Origin: Pseudomonas orientalis
Lineage (GTDB): Bacteria; Pseudomonadota; Gammaproteobacteria; Pseudomonadales; Pseudomonadaceae
Assembly (NCBI RefSeq): GCF_001439815.1
Contig: NZ_JYLM01000004.1
Location: forward strand, 186,001 to 250,000
Direction of reading: 5' to 3'
Length of the DNA stretch: 64,000 bases
Both the position numbers and the translations under genes were made by a program. The notes below the pieces were generated by a model, which worked only from the letters and a program-made list of their open reading frames with translations, was not told the origin of the DNA and did not search any database. Positions 8,747-17,901 of this stretch are shown here, piece by piece (the stretch's first letter is position 1; every line of letters begins with the position of its first letter).

Positions 8747-9412
8747 ATGAGCTACCAGCACAAGTATATCGACGGCACCAACATCCACTTCCCCGTGGGT
8801 AAAGTCGTGTGTATCGGGCGCAACTACGCCGAACACGCCAAGGAACTGGACAACCCGGTACCCACCGAGCCTTTGCTGTTCATCAAGCCGGGCAGTTGCG
8901 TGGTGCCGCTGGAAGGCGGTTTCGCCATTCCGACCGAGCGCGGTTCGGTGCATTACGAAGCGGAGATCGCCGTGCTGATCGGCAAGCCGTTGTCGAACAA
9001 GCCAAGCCGCGAAGAAGTGCTGGACGCCATCTCCGGCTTCGCCCCGGCCCTGGACCTGACCCTGCGCGACAAACAGGCCGAGCTCAAGGCCAAGGGCCTG
9101 CCGTGGGAGATCGCCAAGTCGTTCGACGGCGCTGCGGTGATCGCGCCTTTCGTGGTCGGCAGCACCTTCGCCGACGTGACCGATATCGGCATTCGCCTGA
9201 CCATCAATGGCGAAGTGCGCCAGAACGGCAACAGTGCGCAGATGCTCAACCCGATCGTGCCGATGATCCAGCACATGGCCGGCTGCTTCTCGCTGCAGGC
9301 CGGTGATGTGATCCTCACCGGCACGCCGGCGGGCGTCGGGCCGCTGAATGTCGGTGACAAGCTGGTGCTGGAACTGTCGGGCGTGAACCGCTTCGAAAGC
9401 GTGGTGCGCTGA
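8747..9412 (+). CDS. Fumarylacetoacetate hydrolase family protein
   Basis: A 221-aa protein with the small FAH fold. CIGRNYAEHAKEL, the metal ligands in HYEAEIAVLIGK and the later ALDLTLRD, and LTGTPAGVGPL are family hallmarks. Members include acylpyruvate hydrolases and oxaloacetate decarboxylase/tautomerase enzymes (FAHD1-like, YcgM); the reaction here is likely one of these. The start follows TTAAGGAGT, a strong ribosome site, 11 bp after the FAD oxidoreductase gene. Confidence 0.88.
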   Translation: MSYQHKYIDGTNIHFPVGKVVCIGRNYAEHAKELDNPVPTEPLLFIKPGSCVVPLEGGFAIPTERGSVHYEAEIAVLIGKPLSNKPSREEVLDAISGFAPALDLTLRDKQAELKAKGLPWEIAKSFDGAAVIAPFVVGSTFADVTDIGIRLTINGEVRQNGNSAQMLNPIVPMIQHMAGCFSLQAGDVILTGTPAGVGPLNVGDKLVLELSGVNRFESVVR

Positions 9413-9436
9413 TTTTTTCCTGAGGAAACGCGGTAA

Positions 9437-9532
9437 AAAATGTGGGAGGGGGCTTGCCCCCGATTGCAGTGTGTCAGCCAGCAAATCTGTGGCTGACACT
9501 CCGCTATCGGGGGCAAGCCCCCTCCCACATTT
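9437..9532. repeat. REPIN: two facing REP palindromes
   Basis: Two inverted copies of the GTGGGAGGGGGCTTGCCCCC REP with a roughly 50-base spacer containing TGTCAGCCA...TGGCTGACA, which itself pairs. It lies downstream of the FAH-family gene. Confidence 0.9.
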
Positions 9533-9643
9533 GATTGTGTACATCTGCCAAAACCGGTGGTTTTGCATTTTTTTCACACGCCACCCGGATAATCTCGATC
9601 CTGTGCTATTCCCTACCGCTGACTTTCCGGAAAAAAGCGCCCC

Positions 9644-10570
9644 ATGGCCGTGCCTCTGCCCACTTCCAAACCTACGCTTCGCTCGCGCCTGACCATGCGC
9701 TGGTATTCCTGGGTGTTTCTGGCCGGGGCGATCCTGTATGGCATCGCCTGGGCCATGCACTGGGACGATCGCGGTGTGCTGTGGGTGCTGGAGGGTTTTG
9801 AAAGCCCGGCCGAACGCCGCGAAAGTGTGTGGCTCCCGGACTATCGCGTGGTCATCGACGCCAGGCTGCTGCCTGGTATGGAGAAGGATGAGGCTTCGGA
9901 CCTGGCCTACAACCCCCAGACTAAAACCCTGTTTTCCGTGATGGGCAAGAACCCGTTCCTGGTGGAGCTGAGTCTGCAAGGCGATGTGCTGCGCAAGATG
10001 CCGCTCAATGGCTGGAACAACCCGGAAGGCGTGACGGTGATGGAAAATGGCCTGATGGCCGTGGTCGATGAGCGCCAGCACAGCCTGACCCTGATCAAGG
10101 TCGACGTCGGCACCACGGCGTTGAACAAGGCCGATTTCCCCAGTTATGACCTCGGCCCTTCCAAGGACCAGAACAAGGCCTTCGAAGCCATTACCTGGGA
10201 CAAGCGCAACCAGCAACTGGTGCTGGGCGAAGAGCGTCCACCGGCGCTGTTCACCTGGAAAAGCGATGGCAGCCAGACCCTGGCAGGCGACAAGCAAAAG
10301 CTGGCCAGCACCGAACTCGACATGCGCAACCTCTCGGCGCTGGCGGTTGACCCGCGTACCGGGCACTTGCTGGTGCTGTCGGCCGACTCCCACCTGTTGC
10401 TGGAGCTGGACGAGAAGGGTGAGCAAGTCAGCTTCATGACGTTGCTGGGCGGCTTCAACGGCCTCAAAGACACTATCCCGCGTGCCGAAGGTGTGACCAT
10501 GGACGAGAGCGGCACCCTTTACATGGTCAGTGAACCGAACCTGTTCTATCGTTTTGAAAAGCAGAAATAA
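9644..10570 (+). CDS. SdiA-regulated domain protein, copy 1 (YjiK-like)
   Basis: A 308-aa protein with one N-terminal membrane helix (WYSWVFLAGAILYGIAWAM) and a periplasmic beta-propeller-like domain. Repeated blades include SDLAYNPQTKTLFSV, GDVLRKMPLNGWNNPEGV and GVTMDESGTLYMVSEPNLFYRF, the signature of the SdiA-regulated family. Its function is unknown. It is about 45% similar by eye to the next gene, with the same gene-end motif SEPNLFY, so the two are tandem paralogues. Confidence 0.8.
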   Translation: MAVPLPTSKPTLRSRLTMRWYSWVFLAGAILYGIAWAMHWDDRGVLWVLEGFESPAERRESVWLPDYRVVIDARLLPGMEKDEASDLAYNPQTKTLFSVMGKNPFLVELSLQGDVLRKMPLNGWNNPEGVTVMENGLMAVVDERQHSLTLIKVDVGTTALNKADFPSYDLGPSKDQNKAFEAITWDKRNQQLVLGEERPPALFTWKSDGSQTLAGDKQKLASTELDMRNLSALAVDPRTGHLLVLSADSHLLLELDEKGEQVSFMTLLGGFNGLKDTIPRAEGVTMDESGTLYMVSEPNLFYRFEKQK

Positions 10571-10690
10571 CGTACGTTTACGTCAGACATTTCTCAAATA
10601 GCGGCATTCGCCAGGCATCCCGGCGCGTTTAAGTTTAAATTCAGGCGACCTTGATATCTATTCGCCAGTTTTTTCACTGAGCCCGCCCCG

Positions 10691-11599
10691 ATGCGCCGAC
10701 TTGCCCGCCCCAAACCCGCTTTAGTCATCCTGATTCTGATTGCCCTGGTTGCCGCCGGGGTCGTTGCGCAGCAGTTCCGTCTGTTCGAACGTGCCTGGTT
10801 CAACTGGCGGGTGTGGCATCAGCCGGCCAATGAACGCAGCATCGGCCTGGCGGATTATCGCGTCTCCCTGGAGGCCCAGGTGATCGAAGGGCTCGACGAC
10901 GATGTGTCGGCCCTCACTTACGATCCGGTGCGCAAAAGCCTGTTTACCGTCACCAATAAAAACGCCGAGCTGGTCGAACTGTCCCTGCAGGGCAAGATCC
11001 TGCGGCGTATTCCCCTGGTGGGTTTTGGCGATGCCGAAGCAGTGGAGTTCATCAGCGACAACATCTATGTGATCAGCGACGAGCGCCAGCAGCGGCTGAT
11101 CAAAGTGCATGTGGACGATGACACGCAATTTCTCGATGCCGCCGATGCGGAGCAGATGACCCTGGGCGTGCACATCGGCAGCAACAAGGGTTTCGAGGGC
11201 CTGGCCTATGACTCGGTGGGCAAGCGCCTGTTTGTCGCCAAGGAACGCGACCCGATGGTGATTTACGAAGTCCACGGCTTTCCCCATTTCAAAGCGGAAA
11301 AAACCTACTCGGTGCACGTGATCAATAACCCCAAGCGTGATGCCGGGTTGTTTGTGCGCGACCTCTCCAGCCTGCAATACGACGAGCGCAGCGGCCATTT
11401 GCTGGCGCTGTCGGATGAGTCGTTTCTGGTGCTGGAGCTGGACATCGACGGTCGCCCGCTGAGCAGTCTGTCGCTGCTCAATGGGCGCCACGGCCTGAAA
11501 AAACGTGTGCCTCAGGCCGAAGGGGTCGCCATGGATGACGAGGGCACGCTGTACCTCGTCAGTGAGCCGAACCTGTTCTATGTGTTCAAAAAGCCCTGA
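10691..11599 (+). CDS. SdiA-regulated domain protein, copy 2 (YjiK-like)
   Basis: A 302-aa paralogue of the preceding gene. It has an N-terminal anchor (ALVILILIALVAAGVVA) and then propeller repeats such as VSALTYDPVRKSLFTVTNKNAELVEL, GFGDAEAVEF and EGVAMDDEGTLYLVSEPNLFYVF. The 120-bp gap after copy 1 has no clear terminator. It ends one base before the convergent autotransporter gene, which has its stop at 11600. Confidence 0.8.
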   Translation: MRRLARPKPALVILILIALVAAGVVAQQFRLFERAWFNWRVWHQPANERSIGLADYRVSLEAQVIEGLDDDVSALTYDPVRKSLFTVTNKNAELVELSLQGKILRRIPLVGFGDAEAVEFISDNIYVISDERQQRLIKVHVDDDTQFLDAADAEQMTLGVHIGSNKGFEGLAYDSVGKRLFVAKERDPMVIYEVHGFPHFKAEKTYSVHVINNPKRDAGLFVRDLSSLQYDERSGHLLALSDESFLVLELDIDGRPLSSLSLLNGRHGLKKRVPQAEGVAMDDEGTLYLVSEPNLFYVFKKP

Positions 11600-13546
11600 T
11601 CAGAACATCCACTGCACGCCCAGGGAATAGCCGGTCTGGCTGCCCTCGGCATGGCCGAGTCGACCGTTCACTTCAGCGTACAGCCCCAGTTGTGGGGTGA
11701 TCGCCAATTGGCTGCCGATCTGCGCGCGACCAAAGCTTTTGTCGACTGAGCCCAGTTTGGCGGTGCGGGCCTGGCCATCGGCGCGGGCGCTCAGTTGCAA
11801 GTCGTCCAGACGCCCGTCGGCCAGCTCCTTGACCCACGCGAGAGTGCCGTAAGGCATCAGGTCCAGACCGTAAGGCAGGGCGACGGCACCGCGCACGCGC
11901 CAACCCAGGCTGGCTTCCAGGGAGTCGAACGACTGTTCTTCGTACTCAAGGGCCGTGCGCAGGTTTTGCTTCTCGTCGAACTGATCGATGCGGTAATGGC
12001 TGTAGTCGAGCCCGGCAAAAGGGCCGCTTTTGATTGTGCCGAAATCGAGGTCATAGCCGCCCAGCACCCGCGCGCCCTGGGAGAGTGCGTCGGTGTTGCC
12101 GGTCAGTTGCTGGTTGAGCAGGACCGGCCCGCCGTTGGCCTGGATCAGCAGGTTGCGCCTGGCATCGAAACGCGTATGGCCGACGCTCAGGTCACCGGCC
12201 AGCCAGCTCGGCCCGCCGTCATTGAGCAGGGCGTAGACGGCGGCCTGCCACGTGTCGCTGTCCAGTTTGCCGCGATGCTCCAGCTTATCGCGCCCGTTGA
12301 GGTAGCTCAGGCTGGCGCCGATGTTCAGGCTTGAACTGAATTGATAGTCGCCCAACGCGTGCACGCCCAAGCGGCGGGCCTCAGGGTTGAGCCGGGTGTC
12401 GAAGCCATTGTCCGGGTTGTATTCCCCGTCCACGCCGACCTCGCCATCAAAGCTGCCGACCTCGCGACTGGCGGCCTGCAGGGTCAGCCAGCGGCGCTCA
12501 TGCAGGCGCACCAGCGCCTGGTGCTGGCGCTGCAGGTTGTCCTGCATATTGCGCGCAGCGGCGCCGCCGGAGGCGGTCGAGGCCATCAAGTCGGCGTTGG
12601 TCAGCTCCAGCACCAGGCGGCTGAGCAGGCGCGAATAGTCGCGCAGGCGCTGGTCGATGCGCGCCTGGCCGAAAGCATCGGTGAGCACGGCTTTGTTGTC
12701 TTCGCTCGGGTCGTGCCAGGTTGAGCCGCCGGGAATTTTCGGGTTGTCGGTCTGGGTGTAGCCGTCCAGGTCGCCCAGCTCCCAGTTGGTGGCCTCGATA
12801 TACAGGATCGGGATATTCAGCGGTTCGAACGGTTCCCCATCACTGCAACAGCCGGTGCCCTTGGGGTATTGCGGGTCCAGGCCGGGGTTGGTGAACAGGG
12901 GGATATTCAATTCCCTGGCGATCTGGAACGTGTGCTCGCGCAACGCCGCCAGGCTCGGGTTGGCCGTGCTGTTCTGGCCGGCATGGGCGTACATCATGTC
13001 GCCGGTGATCAGGCTGTCGAGGTTGATCATCGCGAGCATATTGGCGCGCTGGCTTGCGCTCAGGGAATCGACGAAGGCCTTGGAGCCGCGCAGGCCTTCT
13101 TCCTCCGCGCCGAAGCCGACCACCTGCAAGCCATTTTCCAATTGCAGCCCGCCCAGGTTCTTCGCCACCTCGGTCAGCACGCTGGCGCCGGAGCCGTTGT
13201 CATCCAGGCCTTGCAGGGTGGGGCGACCGAAGTAGGTGTCGAAGTGCGCGCCGATCACCACGTACTGCGCCTTGGTGCCGGCGGCGTAGGCCACGACATT
13301 CTGCGAGGCGCGGCTGCCATTGTTCCAGGTGAAGTCCTGGCGACTGATGCTGTAGGCCGTGCCCATCTGGCTCTGCATCCAATCGGCGGCCCCGGCGAAA
13401 TTGGCCGTGCCGCGATAACGGCCGGGGTAGTCGTTGATCAGCTTTTCCAGGGTGGTATTGGCGTGCTGGCCGTATTCGTAGGCCTGGGTTTGTGCCGACA
13501 ACAGGGCGCCGGCAACGCTGATAGCGAGGGCTAGGGGCTTTATCAC
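11600..13546 (-). CDS. Secreted M28 aminopeptidase fused to an autotransporter beta-barrel
   Basis: 648 aa from a GTG start at 13546, chosen because AAGGAAGAAC lies just upstream and the protein then begins directly with a signal peptide ending TQA. Residues about 20-320 are a zinc peptidase M28 domain. The metal sites are visible in VIGAHFDTYFG, LDDNGSGASVL, FGAEEEGLRGS and MINLDSL. The C-terminal half (about 370-648) is an autotransporter beta-barrel ending in YSLGVQWMF, with the terminal Phe that the outer-membrane insertion machinery recognises. It is expected to display or release an aminopeptidase at the cell surface. A REPIN follows its 5' end. Confidence 0.88.
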   Translation of the reverse strand: MIKPLALAISVAGALLSAQTQAYEYGQHANTTLEKLINDYPGRYRGTANFAGAADWMQSQMGTAYSISRQDFTWNNGSRASQNVVAYAAGTKAQYVVIGAHFDTYFGRPTLQGLDDNGSGASVLTEVAKNLGGLQLENGLQVVGFGAEEEGLRGSKAFVDSLSASQRANMLAMINLDSLITGDMMYAHAGQNSTANPSLAALREHTFQIARELNIPLFTNPGLDPQYPKGTGCCSDGEPFEPLNIPILYIEATNWELGDLDGYTQTDNPKIPGGSTWHDPSEDNKAVLTDAFGQARIDQRLRDYSRLLSRLVLELTNADLMASTASGGAAARNMQDNLQRQHQALVRLHERRWLTLQAASREVGSFDGEVGVDGEYNPDNGFDTRLNPEARRLGVHALGDYQFSSSLNIGASLSYLNGRDKLEHRGKLDSDTWQAAVYALLNDGGPSWLAGDLSVGHTRFDARRNLLIQANGGPVLLNQQLTGNTDALSQGARVLGGYDLDFGTIKSGPFAGLDYSHYRIDQFDEKQNLRTALEYEEQSFDSLEASLGWRVRGAVALPYGLDLMPYGTLAWVKELADGRLDDLQLSARADGQARTAKLGSVDKSFGRAQIGSQLAITPQLGLYAEVNGRLGHAEGSQTGYSLGVQWMF

Positions 13547-13591
13547 AGGGTTCTTCCTTGAGGTGTAATTTGTAACGGATGGAGCACATAC

Positions 13592-13686
13592 CAAATGTGG
13601 GAGGGGGCTTGCCCCCGATTGCAGTGTGTCAGTCAGCCTGTCGGGTACTGATATACCGCTATCGGGGGCAAGCCCCCTCCCACATT
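13592..13686. repeat. REPIN: two facing REP palindromes
   Basis: Inverted REP pair with spacer, between the autotransporter gene and rpiA. The outer sequence is AAATGTGGGAGG...CCTCCCACATT. Confidence 0.9.
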
Positions 13687-13715
13687 AGAGTTTCCACATT
13701 GGAACTGCGGTGCTT

Positions 13716-14387
13716 TCAGGCCTTTAGGGTTCTTACGCCTTCCGGGGTGCCCAGCAGCAACACATCCGCCGGGCGCGCGGCGAACAGGCCGTTGGTGACC
13801 ACGCCAACGATGGCGTTGATCTGCGTCTCCAGTTCCACCGGATTGGTGATCTGCATGTTGAACACATCGAGGATGATGTTGCCGTTGTCGGTCAACACGC
13901 CTTCGCGGTACACCGGGTCGCCGCCCAGTTTTACCAGCTCGCGCGCCACGTGGCTGCGGGCCATCGGGATGACTTCCACCGGCAGCGGGAACGCGCCGAG
14001 TACCGGCACCAGCTTGCTGGCGTCGGCGATGCAAATGAAGGTCTTGGCCACCGCCGCGACGATCTTCTCGCGGGTCAGGGCTGCGCCGCCGCCCTTGATC
14101 AGGTTCAGGTGTTCATCGCTTTCATCCGCGCCGTCGATGTAGAACTCCAGGTCGCTCACGGTGTTGAGCTCGTACACCGGAATGCCGTGGCCTTTAAGGC
14201 GTGCGGCGGTGGCTTCGGAGCTGGCCACGGCGCCGTCGAACGCACCTTTGTGCCGGGCCAGCGCATCGATAAAGCAGTTGGCGGTGGAGCCGGTGCCCAC
14301 TCCGACGACGCTCTTGTCGTCGAGTTTGGGAAGGATTAAATCGACGGCGGCCTGGGCCACTGCCTGTTTGAGTTGATCCTGGGTCAT
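13716..14387 (-). CDS. rpiA: Ribose-5-phosphate isomerase A
   Basis: 223 aa, full length. It interconverts ribose-5-phosphate and ribulose-5-phosphate in the pentose phosphate pathway. The hallmark stretches are [15 protein letters not shown] (phosphate loop), YIDGADE (catalytic Asp), [13 protein letters not shown] and GVVTNGLFA. It is divergent from ilvA, the usual Pseudomonas arrangement, with a short promoter region of about 135 bp between them. Confidence 0.97.
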   Translation of the reverse strand: MTQDQLKQAVAQAAVDLILPKLDDKSVVGVGTGSTANCFIDALARHKGAFDGAVASSEATAARLKGHGIPVYELNTVSDLEFYIDGADESDEHLNLIKGGGAALTREKIVAAVAKTFICIADASKLVPVLGAFPLPVEVIPMARSHVARELVKLGGDPVYREGVLTDNGNIILDVFNMQITNPVELETQINAIVGVVTNGLFAARPADVLLLGTPEGVRTLKA

Positions 14388-14524
14388 GCGGGCTCCGGAA
14401 CGGGCGGGGAGTTATCGAGGGCGGCGAGTATACCCCAACAAACCTTGGGATTCGTGTGGTCTCCCGGCCAAAAGCCGGGTTAGACTCCGTGGTCCTGCCC
14501 AACCCCCGAAGTAGATGCCTGCCG

Positions 14525-16039
14525 ATGCTTGAACACTACGTCAAAAAGATCCTTACCTCGCGCGTTTACGACGTTGCCGTAGAAACACCCTTGCAGACTG
14601 CCCGCCAGCTTTCCGAGCGGCTGGGCAATCAGATTTGGCTCAAGCGCGAAGACTTGCAGCCGGTGTTCTCGTTCAAAATTCGCGGCGCCTACAACAAGCT
14701 GACCCAGCTCAGTGCCGAAGAGCGCGCACGTGGCGTGGTCACCGCCTCGGCGGGCAACCACGCCCAGGGCCTGGCGCTGGCGGCCAAGGTGCTGGGGGTC
14801 AAGGCGACTATCGTGATGCCCAAGACCACCCCGGAGATCAAGGTCGAAGGCGTGCGTTCGCGGGGCGGTAAAGTGGTATTGCACGGTGACTCCTTCCCGG
14901 AAGCGCTGGCCTACTCGCTGAAGCTGGTCGACGAAAAAGGCTACGTCTACATTCATCCCTACGATGATCCGCACACCATTGCCGGGCAGGGCACCGTGGC
15001 GATGGAAATCCTGCGCCAGCACCCCGGGCCGCTGGACGCGATCTTCGTGCCGGTGGGCGGCGGCGGGTTGATCGCCGGTATCGCGGCGTATGTGAAATAC
15101 CTGCGCCCGGAGATCAAGATCATCGGTGTCGAACCGGACGACTCCAACTGCCTGCAAGCGGCGATTGCGGCGGGTGAGCGCGTGGTGTTGCCGACCGTGG
15201 GCATCTTCGCCGATGGCGTGGCGGTGGCGCAGATCGGCCAGCACACCTTCGAGATCTGCAAAGACTATGTGGACGAAGTGATCACCGTCAGCACCGATGA
15301 AATCTGTGCGGCGATCAAGGACATCTACGACGACACCCGCTCCATCACCGAGCCGGCTGGTGCGTTGGGCGTGGCCGGGATCAAGAAGTACGTGGAGACC
15401 CGTGGCGTCAGCGGCCAGACCTTCGTCGCCATCGATTCGGGCGCCAACGTCAACTTCGACCGCCTGCGCCATGTGGCCGAACGCGCCGAGCTGGGTGAGG
15501 GCCGCGAAGCCATCATCGCCGTGACCATTCCTGAGAAGCCGGGCAGCTTCAAGGCGTTCTGCGAGGCGGTGGGCAAGCGCCAGATTACCGAATTCAACTA
15601 CCGCTATCACACCGGCAGCGAGGCCCACATCTTCGTCGGCGTGCAGACCCACCCGGAAAACGATCCGCGCAGTGCGTTGATCGCAAGCCTCACGGACCAG
15701 GGTTTCCCGGTGCTGGACCTGACCGAAAACGAATTGGCCAAGTTGCATATCCGCCATATGGTCGGTGGGCATGCGGCCAAGGTCAGCGACGAGCTGGTGT
15801 TTCGCTTCGAATTTCCGGAGCGTCCGGGGGCGTTGTTCAACTTTCTTAACAAGCTGGGCGGGCGCTGGAATATCTCGATGTTCCACTATCGCAACCACGG
15901 CGCGGCGGATGGCCGGGTGGTCGCCGGCCTGCAAGTGCCGGCGGACGAGCGTCACCTGGTGCCGGCCGCCCTCGCCGAAATCGGCTACCCGTACTGGGAT
16001 GAAAGCGAAAACCCGGCCTACCAGTTGTTCCTCGGTTGA
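14525..16039 (+). CDS. ilvA: Threonine ammonia-lyase, biosynthetic
   Basis: 504 aa. It converts threonine to 2-oxobutanoate, the first committed step to isoleucine. The PLP lysine is in SFKIRGAYNK; SAGNHAQG and VGGGGLIAG bind the cofactor phosphate and substrate. Two ACT-like regulatory domains fill residues about 330-504 (ITIPEKPGSFKAF and FEFPERPGALFNF), as in the isoleucine-inhibited class. The ATG at 14525 is the family start; upstream in-frame codons overlap the rpiA promoter region. Confidence 0.96.
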   Translation: MLEHYVKKILTSRVYDVAVETPLQTARQLSERLGNQIWLKREDLQPVFSFKIRGAYNKLTQLSAEERARGVVTASAGNHAQGLALAAKVLGVKATIVMPKTTPEIKVEGVRSRGGKVVLHGDSFPEALAYSLKLVDEKGYVYIHPYDDPHTIAGQGTVAMEILRQHPGPLDAIFVPVGGGGLIAGIAAYVKYLRPEIKIIGVEPDDSNCLQAAIAAGERVVLPTVGIFADGVAVAQIGQHTFEICKDYVDEVITVSTDEICAAIKDIYDDTRSITEPAGALGVAGIKKYVETRGVSGQTFVAIDSGANVNFDRLRHVAERAELGEGREAIIAVTIPEKPGSFKAFCEAVGKRQITEFNYRYHTGSEAHIFVGVQTHPENDPRSALIASLTDQGFPVLDLTENELAKLHIRHMVGGHAAKVSDELVFRFEFPERPGALFNFLNKLGGRWNISMFHYRNHGAADGRVVAGLQVPADERHLVPAALAEIGYPYWDESENPAYQLFLG

Positions 16040-16079
16040 GCGACTACGCTGACTGAGCGGCCTTCAAGGAATCGAGACT

Positions 16080-16493
16080 ATGGAAACGCTGACCACCCTC
16101 AAGGTTATCCACATCGCCGCCACCGTGTTGCTGCTGCTCAGCGGCCTCGGCCTGGCGCTACTGGCCTGGCGCAAGCGCAGCACCGGCCCGACGGTGACCG
16201 TGCAACGCCCGTGGGCCTTCGTGTGGCTGCTGATGGGCATTTGCCTGCTCAGCATGCCGTTCACCGGTTGGTGGCTGGTGCACCTGACCGGCTGGCCGTT
16301 GGGGCAAACCTGGATTCTGGGCTCCAGCATTCTCTACACCGTGGCGGCGCTGGCCTGGTTCTGGCTGGTGGCACGGCTTAATCGGTTGCGTCGAGGCGAG
16401 GGCGGTAGCTTGAATTTCACTCTGGTGCTGGCGGTGGTCAGCCTGGTGGGGTTTGTGGCGATTGCCGGGCTGATGGGTGCCAAACCTGTGTAG
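16080..16493 (+). CDS. Small integral membrane protein (DUF2269-like)
   Basis: A 137-aa protein with four predicted membrane helices (around residues 8-30, 44-66, 77-98 and 112-133), starting METLTTLKVIHIAATVLLL. The pattern K.iHi...vl..G and later GWWL resembles the DUF2269 family of predicted membrane proteins of unknown role. Its stop codon TAG lies inside the first arm of a REPIN. Confidence 0.65.
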   Translation: METLTTLKVIHIAATVLLLLSGLGLALLAWRKRSTGPTVTVQRPWAFVWLLMGICLLSMPFTGWWLVHLTGWPLGQTWILGSSILYTVAALAWFWLVARLNRLRRGEGGSLNFTLVLAVVSLVGFVAIAGLMGAKPV

Positions 16494-16588
16494 GAGCGAG
16501 CTTGCTCGCGAAAAACTGGAGAGCGCCGCGCGCATCCAGGATACCCGCGTCATCGTTGACGTTTTTCGCGAGCAAGCTCGCTCCTACA
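16488..16588. repeat. REPIN of a second REP family
   Basis: TGTAGGAGCGAGCTTGCTCG and its complement face each other over about 60 bases. This is a different REP core (GAGCGAGCTTGCTCGC) from the GTGGGAGG family found elsewhere in the window. Its left arm supplies the stop codon of the membrane protein gene. Confidence 0.9.
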
Positions 16589-16599
16589 GGTGAAAGCCA

Positions 16600-17256
16600 T
16601 CAACTGCGCAGCGTAATCACCGGCCAGCCGCGCCGTTCAGCCTCAGCCCGAAGATTGGGATCCGGATCCACCGCCACCGGATGCGTCACCTGCTCCAGCA
16701 GCGGCAAGTCATTCATCGAGTCGCTGTAGAAATAGCTGTCTTCCAGACTGAAGCCGGTTTCTTCCAGCCAACGGTTCAGCCGCGTCACCTTGCCCTCGCG
16801 AAAGCACGGCACATCGGTGCTGCGTCCGGTGTAGCGGCCATTTTCCATTTCGCATTCAGTGGCGATCAGGGTGTCAACGCCCAGGCGTGCGGCAATCGGC
16901 GCGGTGACGAAACGGTTGGTGGCGGTGATGATCACCAGCTTGTCGCCGGCGGCGCGGTGTTTGGCCAGCAGTTCCACGGCCTTGGGCAACAGGATCGGCT
17001 CGATGCAGTCGCGCATATAGTCGTTGTGCCATTCGTCCAGCTGAGCCATCTCGGTGCGGCCGAGAATTTCCAGGCAGAAGTTCAGGTAGGCGGCGTTGTC
17101 CAGCGTGCCGGCCAGGTAGTCCTGATAGAACGCGTCGTTGCGGGCCTTGTAGGCCACCGCATCGAGAATCCCGCGTCCACACAGGTAATCGCCCCAGGCG
17201 TGGTCGCTGTCACCGCCCAGAAGCGTGTTGTCCAAGTCGAATAAAGCCAGGCGCAT
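16600..17256 (-). CDS. HAD-superfamily phosphatase, subfamily IB (SerB-like)
   Basis: A 218-aa protein. Motif I is [15 protein letters not shown] (nucleophile and acid Asp), motif II is [11 protein letters not shown], and motif IV is [13 protein letters not shown]. The helical cap with a YQDYLAG block matches HAD-IB phosphatases near rppH-ptsP in Pseudomonas. The substrate is probably a small phosphomonoester; phosphoserine activity is possible but not shown. It is divergent from rppH. Confidence 0.85.
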   Translation of the reverse strand: MRLALFDLDNTLLGGDSDHAWGDYLCGRGILDAVAYKARNDAFYQDYLAGTLDNAAYLNFCLEILGRTEMAQLDEWHNDYMRDCIEPILLPKAVELLAKHRAAGDKLVIITATNRFVTAPIAARLGVDTLIATECEMENGRYTGRSTDVPCFREGKVTRLNRWLEETGFSLEDSYFYSDSMNDLPLLEQVTHPVAVDPDPNLRAEAERRGWPVITLRS

Positions 17257-17399
17257 TGCGGTTACTCGCTGAAAAGTCTGTAAAAAGGCGTCCAGAATAC
17301 GGTCTTTTCACAAGAGTGCACATAAGGTAAGAAGCCTCGTTGCCGCTGGATGAACCTTTGTGGAACAATGCGGCGACATGCGTTTGCGAGGTTGTTGCC

Positions 17400-17879
17400 G
17401 TGATCGACCCCGATGGTTTCCGTCCTAATGTCGGGATTATTCTTACGAATGATGCCGGACAGGTGCTATGGGCTCGCCGAATCAACCAAGATGCCTGGCA
17501 GTTTCCTCAAGGTGGGATCAACCCGGATGAAACCCCTGAAGACGCCTTGTACCGTGAGTTGAACGAAGAAGTCGGCCTTGAGCGCGAAGATGTGCAGATT
17601 CTGGCCTGTACCCGTGGCTGGTTGCGCTATCGTTTGCCGCAACGCCTGGTGCGTACCCACAGCCAACCGCTGTGTATCGGCCAGAAGCAGAAATGGTTTC
17701 TCCTGCGCCTGATCTCCAATGAGCAGCGGGTGCGGATGGATTTGACCGGTAAACCGGAGTTCGATGGCTGGCGCTGGGTCAGTTATTGGTATCCGTTGGG
17801 CCAGGTGGTGACATTCAAGCGCGAGGTTTATCGTCGCGCTCTCAAAGAGCTTGCCCCGCGCCTTTTATCGCGCGACTGA
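17400..17879 (+). CDS. rppH: RNA 5'-pyrophosphohydrolase
   Basis: 159 aa from a GTG start at 17400 (first residues [13 protein letters not shown], the conserved RppH N-terminus). The Nudix box [20 protein letters not shown] is complete. RppH removes pyrophosphate from triphosphorylated mRNA 5' ends and so starts RNA decay. It lies directly before ptsP with a 22-bp gap, the standard Pseudomonas pair. Confidence 0.95.
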   Translation: MIDPDGFRPNVGIILTNDAGQVLWARRINQDAWQFPQGGINPDETPEDALYRELNEEVGLEREDVQILACTRGWLRYRLPQRLVRTHSQPLCIGQKQKWFLLRLISNEQRVRMDLTGKPEFDGWRWVSYWYPLGQVVTFKREVYRRALKELAPRLLSRD

Positions 17880-17901
17880 CGACGGAGTTCGACCCCGAGC
17901 C

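Noticed and set aside
8744..10426. 560-residue minus-strand open frame across the FAH and SdiA-regulated genes
   Set aside because: It is antisense to two recognised genes and crosses a REPIN; no domain or ribosome site.
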